NCBI GenBank assembly: GCA_017513095.1
Contig: JAFWDJ010000007.1
Location: 1 to 39,732 of the forward strand
Source: Clostridia bacterium
GTDB lineage: Bacteria; Bacillota; Clostridia; Oscillospirales; RGIG577
Reading direction: 5' to 3'
Length of the DNA stretch: 39,732 nucleotides
Shown: positions 32,305-39,398 of the stretch, in pieces
How the letters are laid out: each line of letters opens with the position of its first letter
Numbering within the stretch: position 1 is the first letter of the stretch
Notes under the pieces: model-generated
Databases searched by the model: none
Told to the model about the DNA's origin: nothing
The model's input: the letters and a program-made list of their open reading frames with translations, nothing else
Position numbers and translations under genes: made by a program

Positions 32305-32979
32305 CTATGCGCCCATGTATTCGCCGTTATAGCTTACAAGCACCGCATTCTGTACGCCGTTAAGCGCAGAAAGCTCGTTTACAAAGTCGGTGTTGTCTTC
32401 CTTGAGGCGTACCTCCATATTGAGCTCTACCGCGCCGTTTCTCACGGTCTTGCTCTTTATCACGCAGCGCTTCGTATGCGCTTCCACAAAAGCGCGCGCC
32501 TCTTTTTCGCTTTCGCTGTTCTCACAGCTAAGTACCACTATGTAGGGATTAACGTGCGATTTCTTGTTTACGAAGATGAGAAGTATTACGCCGATAACTA
32601 CGCTGCCTATTACCGCAAGCGGTATCATTCCCGCAGCAAGCACGATGCCGGCCGCAATTGCCCAGAAGAGGAACGCTATATCGAGCGGTTCCTTTATCGC
32701 GGTACGGAAGCGGACGATGGAGAGCGCTCCGACCATGCCGAGCGACAGCACTATGTTGCTCGTTACGGCAAGGATAACTACCGTGGATATCATCGTAAGC
32801 GCCACGAGAGTAACGCCGAAGCTTGACGAGTACATAACGCCCGAATACGTCTTTTTATAGACAAAGAATATAAAAAGACCGATAAGGAACGCAAGGGCGA
32901 TGGCGATGAGCATATCCGAAATGTTGACCGAGGTCACGTTTTCCAGAAAGCTTGTTTTAAAGATGTCGTTGAATGTCAT
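32305..32979 (-). CDS. DUF4956 family membrane protein
   Basis: A 224-residue protein with about four membrane helices in the first 140 residues (for example 18-40, 50-75, 100-140) and a soluble ferredoxin-like C-terminal domain. The conserved 'LSLGMVGALSIVRFRTAIKE' and 'PLDIAFLFWAIAAGI' define DUF4956. Members are regularly encoded next to VTC-domain polyphosphate polymerases, as here (21 bp downstream), so it probably works with it at the membrane. Exact role unknown. AAGGAGG upstream of this ATG decides the start over an in-frame TTG eight codons earlier. Confidence 0.9.
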   Translation of the reverse strand: MTFNDIFKTSFLENVTSVNISDMLIAIALAFLIGLFIFFVYKKTYSGVMYSSSFGVTLVALTMISTVVILAVTSNIVLSLGMVGALSIVRFRTAIKEPLDIAFLFWAIAAGIVLAAGMIPLAVIGSVVIGVILLIFVNKKSHVNPYIVVLSCENSESEKEARAFVEAHTKRCVIKSKTVRNGAVELNMEVRLKEDNTDFVNELSALNGVQNAVLVSYNGEYMGA

Positions 32980-32999
32980 TTTTGTTTTCCTCCTTCGAT

Positions 33000-33674
33000 T
33001 CAATCATAGATGCGGCATTTGGCATATTTAGAAAAGGCCGACGATCTTCTGTCGGGGACCTGTACAAGGTCCCGAATTAACGACGGGAAGTATTCGTCGT
33101 ACTTAACTTCCATAACTATATCCGTACCCGTAAGGATCTCCGTCCTGTCGGGATTTAAAAGGTCGGTAGCTTTCAGCGCCGTGCGAATATCGCTGTCAAG
33201 CGTTACCCTTACGTTTCCGGGCGGGTAAACGAAGGCCTCGCGCGTGTAGCTCACAATGACCGTGGGGCGAAGCTGCTGATATCGCATTTTCGCGTAAAGC
33301 TCGCATAAAAGAGCCTTTTTCGATTCCTTCATCCATTCGATGTCGCCGTCTGTTATTCTTTTTACCTCGTCGGCGGTCACACGTTCGGCAGTCTTTTGGC
33401 AGAGGCCGTTCTTCTTGCTCTTTTTTTCGAGCTTTATAAACGAAGGATCGTCGTTGTAAAGCCTTATCCTGAACTTTTCGCGGTCGTTCACGCCGTTTAT
33501 CTTCTCCATTAACGCCTTATCGTAAAGGTTGTCGAAATAAAGGCTTGATATCTTGTATGTGCCGTCCGCCCGCGCGTATCTGTCGTGCGGAAGCACCGCC
33601 GCGAGCCGCGAGCGTACCGCGTAATAATCGGCGGGATTTATGATGTGCTTGAACTCATGGCGAAACTTTGGCAT
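33000..33674 (-). CDS. VTC-domain polyphosphate polymerase
   Basis: A 224-residue tunnel-fold protein of the VTC domain family. The basic patches that bind polyphosphate and nucleotide are visible: 'FRHEFKH' at the N-terminus, 'SLYFDN', 'KFRIRLYN', 'KLEKKSKKNGLCQK', 'RPTVIVSYTREAF', 'VRVTLDSDI' and 'VMEVKYDEYFP'. Yeast Vtc4 uses this domain to make polyphosphate from ATP. In bacteria the domain is paired with DUF4956, so this locus could give an alternative to Ppk for polyphosphate synthesis. First gene of the two-gene operon; no clear -35 is visible upstream. Confidence 0.88.
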   Translation of the reverse strand: MPKFRHEFKHIINPADYYAVRSRLAAVLPHDRYARADGTYKISSLYFDNLYDKALMEKINGVNDREKFRIRLYNDDPSFIKLEKKSKKNGLCQKTAERVTADEVKRITDGDIEWMKESKKALLCELYAKMRYQQLRPTVIVSYTREAFVYPPGNVRVTLDSDIRTALKATDLLNPDRTEILTGTDIVMEVKYDEYFPSLIRDLVQVPDRRSSAFSKYAKCRIYD

Positions 33675-33830
33675 ATCCGCGCCCCCTTTTCTTGAATTTT
33701 CTTCGCATGGATATGATATTTTTTCATTTTGAGGATTGATTGAACGAAATGTGACGTATTTTTGATTATATGAAGAAAAAATAAAACTTTATTAACGATA
33801 GGGCAAGAAATCATAAAAGATTATTAAAAA

Positions 33831-33855
33831 GGACGTGCCGCTGAACCGCACGTCC
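33831..33855 (-). terminator. terminator of folC
   Basis: Perfect 8-bp stem GGACGTGC (33831-33838) / GCACGTCC (33848-33855), followed on the minus strand by TTTTTAATAATC, 7 bp after the folC stop. The rest of the gap up to 33674 is AT-rich and holds no gene that I can see. Confidence 0.88.
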
Positions 33856-33862
33856 TGTATAT

Positions 33863-35146
33863 TTAACCTCCTTTGTTCATCTTGATTGCCGCTTCCCTAA
33901 GCTCCGACGCAAGATAAAGCGAGCCGCAGATAAGTATCGTGCCGCCGGGCGGCGTAAGTGAGCGCGCAAGTGCAAGCGCCCCGTCCTTTTCGGCGTCGTA
34001 CGCAGCCGTATACCGCGCGGCGACAGCCTTTACCTCCGAGCGTCCCAGCGCGCGCGGATTGTCGATATCCACGGCGATGAACGCGCCCGCGCGCGACGCG
34101 GCCATCGAGATGCACTTTTCGTATGCCTTATCGCGAAGCATGCCCATTATCACCGTCGGTCTTTCTATGCCGAGCGCGTCGAGCGAGGCGCAGAGCGTCT
34201 TTACGCCGTCCTCGTTGTGGCCTCCGTCTATTATCACACGCAGCGTGCCCTCTATGACCTCGAACCGCGCCGGTATTCGCGCCGCGGCAAATCCCCGGGT
34301 TATATCCTCATCGGATATGCGCGCGCCGCGCGCCCGCAGGCGCTCTATGGCGCATAGCGCCGTCGCGGCATTCTTTATCTGGTGCTCCCCCGCAAAATTT
34401 ATGCGAATTAAAAGTCCGCCGTATTCAAATCGGCTTCCCGTGATATCCTCGGATATTATTTTAAGTCTCCCCATATCGGGCGAAAAGCAGCGCGATCCCG
34501 CATCCGCCGCCGCGCGCCGGATTATTTCCGCCGCCGAAGCGGGATTGTCGGCGTAGAGCACCGTATCCGCGCCGGGCTTTATTATGCCCGCCTTCTCGGA
34601 TGCGATAAGCTCAATTGTATCGCCCAAAACGTTCATATGGTCCATGGAAATCGACGTTATGACGCAGACCTCGGGCGATTTTATCACGTTCGTCGAGTCG
34701 AGCCGTCCGCCGAGTCCCGTTTCGAGCACGACGTAATCGCATTTCTGCTCAGCGAAGGCAAGAAAGGCCGCCGCCGTGATAAGCTCGAACTCGGTCGGAT
34801 GCTCAAATCCGCATGAAACCATGGCGTCCGCCGCGGCTTTTACGCGCTTTACGGCCGAAACGAGTGCGCTTTTTTCGATGTATTCCCCGTTTATCTGTAT
34901 GCGTTCCCTGAAATCGACGATATACGGCGAGGTGAAAAGCCCCGTTTTGTATCCCGCCGCCATAAGCGCCTCGGATATCATCGTCGCGGTCGAGCCCTTG
35001 CCGTTCGTACCGGCGATATGTACGCATCTCAGGCCGTCCTGCACGCCGCCGAGCCTGTCCATAAGCTCGCGTATGCGTTCAAGCCCCGGCTTTACGCCGA
35101 ATTTCAAGGTGTTGTGTATATATGAAAGCGCGTCTTCGTAAGTCAA
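33863..35146 (-). CDS. folC: folylpolyglutamate synthase / dihydrofolate synthase
   Basis: A 427-residue Mur-ligase-type enzyme adding glutamate to folates. The P-loop is GTNGKGS (46-52), followed by 'GLFTSPYIVDFRERIQING', the Mg-binding 'ETGLGGRLDSTN', 'SISMDHMNVLGDTIELIASE' and 'DGGHNEDG'. A TTG start is chosen: GGGGAG lies 8 nt upstream, the protein then begins MTYEDALSYIH as usual for FolC, and it clears the promoter at 35182-35210. The open frame runs 88 codons further upstream but through that promoter. Monocistronic. Confidence 0.95.
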   Translation of the reverse strand: MTYEDALSYIHNTLKFGVKPGLERIRELMDRLGGVQDGLRCVHIAGTNGKGSTATMISEALMAAGYKTGLFTSPYIVDFRERIQINGEYIEKSALVSAVKRVKAAADAMVSCGFEHPTEFELITAAAFLAFAEQKCDYVVLETGLGGRLDSTNVIKSPEVCVITSISMDHMNVLGDTIELIASEKAGIIKPGADTVLYADNPASAAEIIRRAAADAGSRCFSPDMGRLKIISEDITGSRFEYGGLLIRINFAGEHQIKNAATALCAIERLRARGARISDEDITRGFAAARIPARFEVIEGTLRVIIDGGHNEDGVKTLCASLDALGIERPTVIMGMLRDKAYEKCISMAASRAGAFIAVDIDNPRALGRSEVKAVAARYTAAYDAEKDGALALARSLTPPGGTILICGSLYLASELREAAIKMNKGG

Positions 35147-35181
35147 AGCGTTCTTCTCCCCTTTTTGTGTTCTTACGTAAA

Positions 35182-35210
35182 AGTATACCACAAATCGCGC
35201 GCTCTGTAAC
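35182..35210 (-). promoter_or_regulatory. extended -10 promoter of folC
   Basis: The -35 GTTACA (35205-35210), a 17-bp spacer carrying TG at the -14/-15 position and the -10 TATACT (35182-35187) lie on the minus strand. The left arm of the inverted repeat at 35190-35236 lies in the spacer. Confidence 0.65.
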
Positions 35211-35236
35211 CTTTTTTGAGCCTTCGCGCGATTTGT
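35190..35236. repeat. 12-bp inverted repeat between the divergent folC and acyl-CoA dehydrogenase promoters
   Basis: ACAAATCGCGCG (35190-35201) and CGCGCGATTTGT (35225-35236) are perfect complements with a 23-nt interval. Both predicted start points lie outside it, so it is a DNA-level site rather than a transcribed hairpin. Confidence 0.7.
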
Positions 35237-35248
35237 CCCCGTTTGGGC

Positions 35249-35278
35249 TTGACTAAGATTGCGGCCGCTTGTTATAAT
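35249..35278 (+). promoter_or_regulatory. promoter of the acyl-CoA dehydrogenase gene
   Basis: -35 TTGACT (35249-35254), 18-bp spacer, perfect -10 TATAAT (35273-35278). The leader to the start codon is about 130 nt and shows no recognised riboswitch. Confidence 0.8.
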
Positions 35279-35414
35279 GATTACAGGCAGTATTATTTGG
35301 TTTTTCTGTCTGCCGCATCGTTCGGATTGTTTAAAATCGCCGTCAAAGGTATTCATTTGCATCACTCCCCATCGTTTGGACCCAAAAAATATTATATATA
35401 GGAGGATCACAACA

Positions 35415-36560
35415 ATGATTAACCCGTATCATCTTTTAAACGAAGAACAGCTTGAAATTCAGGCTCTGGTGCGCGAATTCTGCGAAAAGTACGTTCGCCC
35501 CATCGTTAAGGAGTGCGACGAAAAGAGCTATTTCCCGATGGACGTATACGAAAAGATCTGCGACCTCGGCATCAACGGTATGTATATCCCCGAGGAATTC
35601 GGCGGACTCGGCCTCGACCTTAAGACTCAGTGCATCGTGCGCGAGGAGATAGGCAAGGTAGACCCCGGCTTCTCCATCGGCGTAGGCGCGTCTTCGCTTG
35701 CGTTCACGCCCGTGCTTCTCGCGGGTACCGACAAGCAGAAGCAGATGTACGCGGACCATATTTTGAACAAGGGCCTCGCAAGCTACTGCCTTACCGAGCC
35801 CGACGGCGGCTCCGACGCGGCTCATCAGCGCACCACCGCAAAGAAGGTCGGCAACGAATACGTTATAAACGGCGCGAAGTGCTTTATTACGAACGGCCCC
35901 GTTTCCACGCTCTACACCGTATTCGCTTCCACCGATAAGGAGCTCGGCGCAAAGGGCGTTTCGGCGTTCATCGTTGAGCGCGACCGAAAAGGCGTTTCCG
36001 TAGGCAAGCACGAGGATAAGCTGGGCATACGCTCCTCCGAGACGAGCGACGTTATCTTTGAAGACGTTGTCGTTCCGGCTGAGAACCTTGTCGGCAAGGA
36101 GGGCGAGGGCTTTAAGATAGCGATGAACACCTTAAACCGCACGCGTCCGCTTGGCAACGCAACGGTTGTCGGCATAATGCAGGCGTGCATCGACTACTCA
36201 GTTGAATACGCGAAGCAGCGCGTTGTATTCGGCAAGCCGATATCGAAGTTCCAGGCCGTTCAGTTCATGCTGGCCGACATGGAGATGAAGACCATCGCCG
36301 CTCGCCAGATGTGCTGGTACGTTGCCGAGCTTATCACGAACGGCATCACCGACCCCGGCATCGGCGCAGCTACGAAGTGCTTCGTTTCCGACCTTGCTCA
36401 GGCGGTTACGACCGACGCCGTACAGATCCTCGGCGGCTACGGCTACAGCCGCGAGTACCCCGTTGAGAAGCTCATGCGCGACGCGAAGATATTCCAGATA
36501 TTCGAAGGCACAAACCAGATCCAGCGCATGACCATAGCAAACGCAATGCTGAAAGACTAA
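35415..36560 (+). CDS. short-chain acyl-CoA dehydrogenase (butyryl-CoA dehydrogenase-like)
   Basis: A 381-residue FAD enzyme. The FAD/substrate signature is YCLTEPDGGSDAA, the C-terminal signature is 'QILGGYGYSREYPVEKLMRD', and the catalytic base is E364 in IFEGTNQIQ, the position used by short-chain (butyryl-CoA) members. GGAGG lies 9 nt before the ATG. It has its own promoter and a very strong terminator. No etfBA, thiolase or crotonase genes adjoin it, so its electron partner and its role (butyrate formation or amino-acid fermentation) cannot be read from context. Confidence 0.93.
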   Translation: MINPYHLLNEEQLEIQALVREFCEKYVRPIVKECDEKSYFPMDVYEKICDLGINGMYIPEEFGGLGLDLKTQCIVREEIGKVDPGFSIGVGASSLAFTPVLLAGTDKQKQMYADHILNKGLASYCLTEPDGGSDAAHQRTTAKKVGNEYVINGAKCFITNGPVSTLYTVFASTDKELGAKGVSAFIVERDRKGVSVGKHEDKLGIRSSETSDVIFEDVVVPAENLVGKEGEGFKIAMNTLNRTRPLGNATVVGIMQACIDYSVEYAKQRVVFGKPISKFQAVQFMLADMEMKTIAARQMCWYVAELITNGITDPGIGAATKCFVSDLAQAVTTDAVQILGGYGYSREYPVEKLMRDAKIFQIFEGTNQIQRMTIANAMLKD

Positions 36561-36576
36561 AAAAAATAAACAGGCG

Positions 36577-36608
36577 CGCCCCCGTATGCATGAATGCATA
36601 CGGGGGCG
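36577..36608 (+). terminator. strong terminator of the acyl-CoA dehydrogenase gene
   Basis: Perfect 15-bp stem (36577-36591 with 36594-36608), GC-rich base CGCCCCCG and a 2-nt interval at the tip, followed by TTTTTT. It lies 16 bp after the stop. Confidence 0.95.
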
Positions 36609-36711
36609 TTTTTTGCGGGGCGTGTTGTAAACGGGCGAAGCATCATGTATAATCAAGTTATAAAGTACCCGTTTCAACAAGCCGAAATCTTTGAAAGAAG
36701 GGGCAAACGCC

Positions 36712-36942
36712 ATGAACAGCCAAAGAAGAAAAGCCTTGCGCGAAATAATCACACAGCTTGAGGAGCTCAAATGCACCGTCGACGACATCCTCTACGAGGA
36801 GGAAAAGGAGCGCGACAGCATGCCCGAAAACAAGATCGACACGAAGGAATACGAAAAAGCCGACGCCGCCGTCGATAATCTTGACGACGCCGTATGCACG
36901 CTCGACGAAGCCATATTCTGCATAGAAGCCGCGATAAAATAA
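36712..36942 (+). CDS. small acidic helical protein of unknown function
   Basis: A 76-residue protein, probably two long helices: 'RRKALREIITQLEELKCTVDD' (shortened) with heptad character and 'DNLDDAVCTLDEAIFCIEAA' near the end, separated by a charged linker with 'ERDSMPE'. Similar small coiled-coil proteins are common in clostridial genomes and phages but have no assigned function. AAGGGG lies 7 nt before the ATG; an in-frame TTG seven codons earlier is less likely. G+C-rich codons fit the host chromosome, unlike the next gene. Confidence 0.65.
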   Translation: MNSQRRKALREIITQLEELKCTVDDILYEEEKERDSMPENKIDTKEYEKADAAVDNLDDAVCTLDEAIFCIEAAIK

Positions 36943-36954
36943 CTGCGGGGGAGG

Positions 36955-36980
36955 CAAAAAAAGCCTTGCCCGTGCAAATA
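36955..36980 (+). repeat. left flank of the AT-rich island
   Basis: Contains AAAAAAGCCTTG (within 36956-36968) and GTGCAAATA (36972-36980). Both words recur at the right edge of the AT-rich segment, at 38916-38927 and 38905-38913, in swapped order. Confidence 0.45.
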
Positions 36981-37052
36981 CGGATTGGATTATTACGCTA
37001 AGATTTATTTGTAATTGTTCATTATAGAACTATTATTTGGAGAATAGTCAAA

Positions 37053-38789
37053 ATGGGAAACAAGCCTAAACACGTTATAGCTGAGCACGATGAGCTCATG
37101 TTAGAATGGGACTATAAAAAAAACTCAGCTATGGGATTAGATCCAAATATTATTGGTGAAGCAAGTCATACAAAAGCATGGTGGACATGCCGTAATGGCC
37201 ATTCATGGATTGCTATGATTAGTAACCGAACTAAGCACAACCGAGGTTGCCCTTATTGTTCACATCAGCTTCCCATTCCGGGAAAGACAGACTTGGCAAC
37301 ACTACACCCAAGTTTGGTCAAAGAATGGCATCCAACAAAAAACAGAATTACTCCAAATGAAGTAATGCCCGGAACTCATAAAAAAGCTTGGTGGGTATGT
37401 TCTGAAGGGCATGAATGGGAGTCTGAAATAAAATCTCGAGTTGCAGGAGTCGGATGCCCGTATTGTGCAAACAAAAAAGTCCTTAAAGGGTTTAATGACC
37501 TTGCAACATTAAACCCTGAGCTTGCAAAAGAATGGCATCCGTCCAAAAACGGCAAGCTAACAGCCTTTGATGTAACGCCCTCCAGTGGGAAAAAAGTATG
37601 GTGGATTTGTTCAAATGGGCATGAGTTTGAAGCAACAGTGTATAACAGAAAGGCAGGACGCGGATGCCCTAAATGTTCGGATAGGCTTCGCACTTCATTT
37701 CCTGAGCAAGCGATTTTTTATTATATAAAGCAAGAGTTCCCCGATGCCGTAAATTCATTTAAGGACATATTTAATTCGTCAATGGAATTGGATATATACA
37801 TCCCTTCTATAAAGATAGGCATTGAATACGACGGAAAGCTTTACCACTCATCTAAATCCAATCAAGTTAGAGATTCTTATAAATATAATGTATGTAAAGA
37901 AAACGGTATTCGTTTAATTCGTATTAGAGAAATGACTCGCTCAACCCCACTGCTTCTCGCCGATCATAAAATCGAAATACCAGATGCAAGTGATACTTAT
38001 CTCAATTGGGCAATAAACAACTTGTGTTATCATTTGGGAAAGATTGTAATCCCAGATGTTCGCAAATATAGAAAACAAATTCTCGCATACTTAAATGCTA
38101 GGAAAACAAGTTTAGCATCTGAATATCCGATTATAGCAAGCGAATGGGACTATGCCGCAAACTATCCACTGATACCTGAAAACTTTGCGCCTCACTCAAA
38201 TGAGCGTGTGGCTTGGATTTGTAAAACTTGCGGAACAAAGTGGTCTGCGGCCATTGGTGATAGAACGGGAGAAGATAAAAACGGTTGTCCTAAATGTTCA
38301 AGTATGCGAGCGGCCCAACTTAGGATTCAAAATAAGATTAAAAACAGTGGAAGTCTTGCTTCTCAGTTTCCGGAACTGATTGCCGAGTGGAATTATGAAA
38401 AAAACGTTGATATTTCACCCGAATTCTTAACATCGGGAAGTTCAAAAAAAGTTTGGTGGATTTGTAAAAGCTGTGGTTATGAATGGGAGAGTACAATTTC
38501 GCACCGAACGCACGGACGTGGATGTCCATACTGTTCTCATCGCGTTGTTATTCCGGGAAAAAACGACTTGGCAACTCTTAACCCCCATTTGATGGTTGAG
38601 TGGGATTATGATAAAAACAAATCCATCAGTCTTGATCCGCAGCTTTTATCAGCTCATTCCAGTAAAAAAGCGCATTGGATTTGTCCAACGTGTGGACACA
38701 AATGGGTTGCAACGATAGCCTCTCGTTCTTCCGGTAGTGGTTGCCCTAATTACAGAAATCATAAGTATTCCCATAACAAAGATATTTAA
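37053..38789 (+). CDS. six zinc-ribbon repeats around a PD-(D/E)XK-like nuclease core
   Basis: A 578-residue protein of AT-rich composition. Residues about 5-225 hold three repeats of about 68 residues, and about 345-570 hold three more. Each has the pattern E-W-[DH]-x2-K-N, then W-x-C-x2-G-H or W-x-C-x2-C-G, then G-C-P-x-C of the DUF4379 treble-clef/zinc-ribbon family. The sixth repeat has lost its last cysteine (GCPNY). Between them, residues about 228-300 read as a DUF559/Vsr-like nuclease fold: 'MELDIYIP' with D247, 'IGIEYDGKLYH' with E258, and 'NGIRLIRIRE'. Probably a DNA-binding nuclease, possibly defensive or mobile. ATG at 37053; no strong SD beyond GGAG 11-14 nt upstream. Confidence 0.8.
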   Translation: MGNKPKHVIAEHDELMLEWDYKKNSAMGLDPNIIGEASHTKAWWTCRNGHSWIAMISNRTKHNRGCPYCSHQLPIPGKTDLATLHPSLVKEWHPTKNRITPNEVMPGTHKKAWWVCSEGHEWESEIKSRVAGVGCPYCANKKVLKGFNDLATLNPELAKEWHPSKNGKLTAFDVTPSSGKKVWWICSNGHEFEATVYNRKAGRGCPKCSDRLRTSFPEQAIFYYIKQEFPDAVNSFKDIFNSSMELDIYIPSIKIGIEYDGKLYHSSKSNQVRDSYKYNVCKENGIRLIRIREMTRSTPLLLADHKIEIPDASDTYLNWAINNLCYHLGKIVIPDVRKYRKQILAYLNARKTSLASEYPIIASEWDYAANYPLIPENFAPHSNERVAWICKTCGTKWSAAIGDRTGEDKNGCPKCSSMRAAQLRIQNKIKNSGSLASQFPELIAEWNYEKNVDISPEFLTSGSSKKVWWICKSCGYEWESTISHRTHGRGCPYCSHRVVIPGKNDLATLNPHLMVEWDYDKNKSISLDPQLLSAHSSKKAHWICPTCGHKWVATIASRSSGSGCPNYRNHKYSHNKDI

Positions 38790-38915
38790 ATTTTTTAACG
38801 CATGGCATTTGTGGTTAAACTAAATATTAAACAACTTGACGAGAAAAAATCAGATTAGCATCTTCTTATAATCAATTCTGCAAAGTTCTGAAAATGAATA
38901 CTAAGTGCAAATAAC

Positions 38916-38945
38916 AAAAAAGCCTTGTTTTCACAAGGCTTTTTT
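38916..38945. terminator. bidirectional terminator
   Basis: Perfect 12-bp stem AAAAAAGCCTTG (38916-38927) / CAAGGCTTTTTT (38934-38945) with a 6-nt loop and T-runs on both sides. It ends the zinc-ribbon gene on the plus strand and the DUF4177 gene on the minus strand. The 126 bp between 38790 and here shows no gene. Confidence 0.88.
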
Positions 38946-38963
38946 GCTTCTCTTACCCATCGT

Positions 38964-38981
38964 CCTGCCCCTTCAGGCAGG
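38964..38981. repeat. small hairpin in the 3' region of the DUF4177 gene
   Basis: CCTGCC (38964-38969) / GGCAGG (38976-38981) with a 6-nt loop and no T-run. The surrounding 39078-38946 stretch (minus strand) has no credible gene; a 79-codon frame through it lacks a ribosome binding site. Confidence 0.4.
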
Positions 38982-39077
38982 CTTCTATACTTATTTTCGC
39001 AAGACAGTTTCCCGAAAAATCCGGCCGACAGGATATCGCGTGTGCTATAAAAAACCGCGTCGTGAAACGCGCATATC

Positions 39078-39332
39078 TTACTCCAGCTTCTCAAATACCA
39101 GCGTTGCCTGGATGCGGTCGCCGTCCATAAGGCCCTTGCTGTCAGCGCTCGTAGTGGTTATGGTATGCAGTCTGTATCCTTTTTTCGCCTGGTCGTTTAT
39201 GACGCGCTCCAGCGACTTAAGATTTCCCGAGCCCGTTCCGACAAGCTTTTCCTTCAGCGTGACCTGAAGAACAACGTACTGATAATTACGCCCGGAAGCG
39301 GTCGAAAACGTCGATTTGTCCATAAAATTCAT
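39078..39332 (-). CDS. DUF4177 domain protein
   Basis: An 84-residue single-domain protein matching DUF4177: 'YQYVVLQVTLKEKL', 'NLKSLERVINDQAKKGYRL' and the C-terminal 'ATLVFEK'. These are small alpha/beta proteins of unknown function. The ATG is chosen because AAGGAG lies 9 nt upstream; the frame extends 20 codons further without support. It has no evident operon partner; the radical SAM gene ends 66 bp upstream on the same strand. Confidence 0.82.
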   Translation of the reverse strand: MNFMDKSTFSTASGRNYQYVVLQVTLKEKLVGTGSGNLKSLERVINDQAKKGYRLHTITTTSADSKGLMDGDRIQATLVFEKLE

Positions 39333-39398
39333 CGCAAGCTCTCCTTTTGTTTTATTTGAAAAAATGATAGCACGATAAATGCCGCGTGTCAAACTATG

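Noticed and set aside
33863..35410. A 515-codon reading of folC with 88 extra N-terminal residues
   Set aside because: The extension runs through the folC promoter and the inverted repeat, has no ribosome binding site and no family match; the TTG at 35146 has a good Shine-Dalgarno and gives the usual FolC N-terminus.
35259..35414. N-terminal extension of the acyl-CoA dehydrogenase
   Set aside because: The extra codons overlap the -10 element; GGAGG before the ATG at 35415 marks the real start.
38855..39094. A 79-codon frame on the minus strand downstream of DUF4177
   Set aside because: It overlaps a terminator and the end of the DUF4177 gene, has no Shine-Dalgarno and looks like read-through of non-coding sequence.
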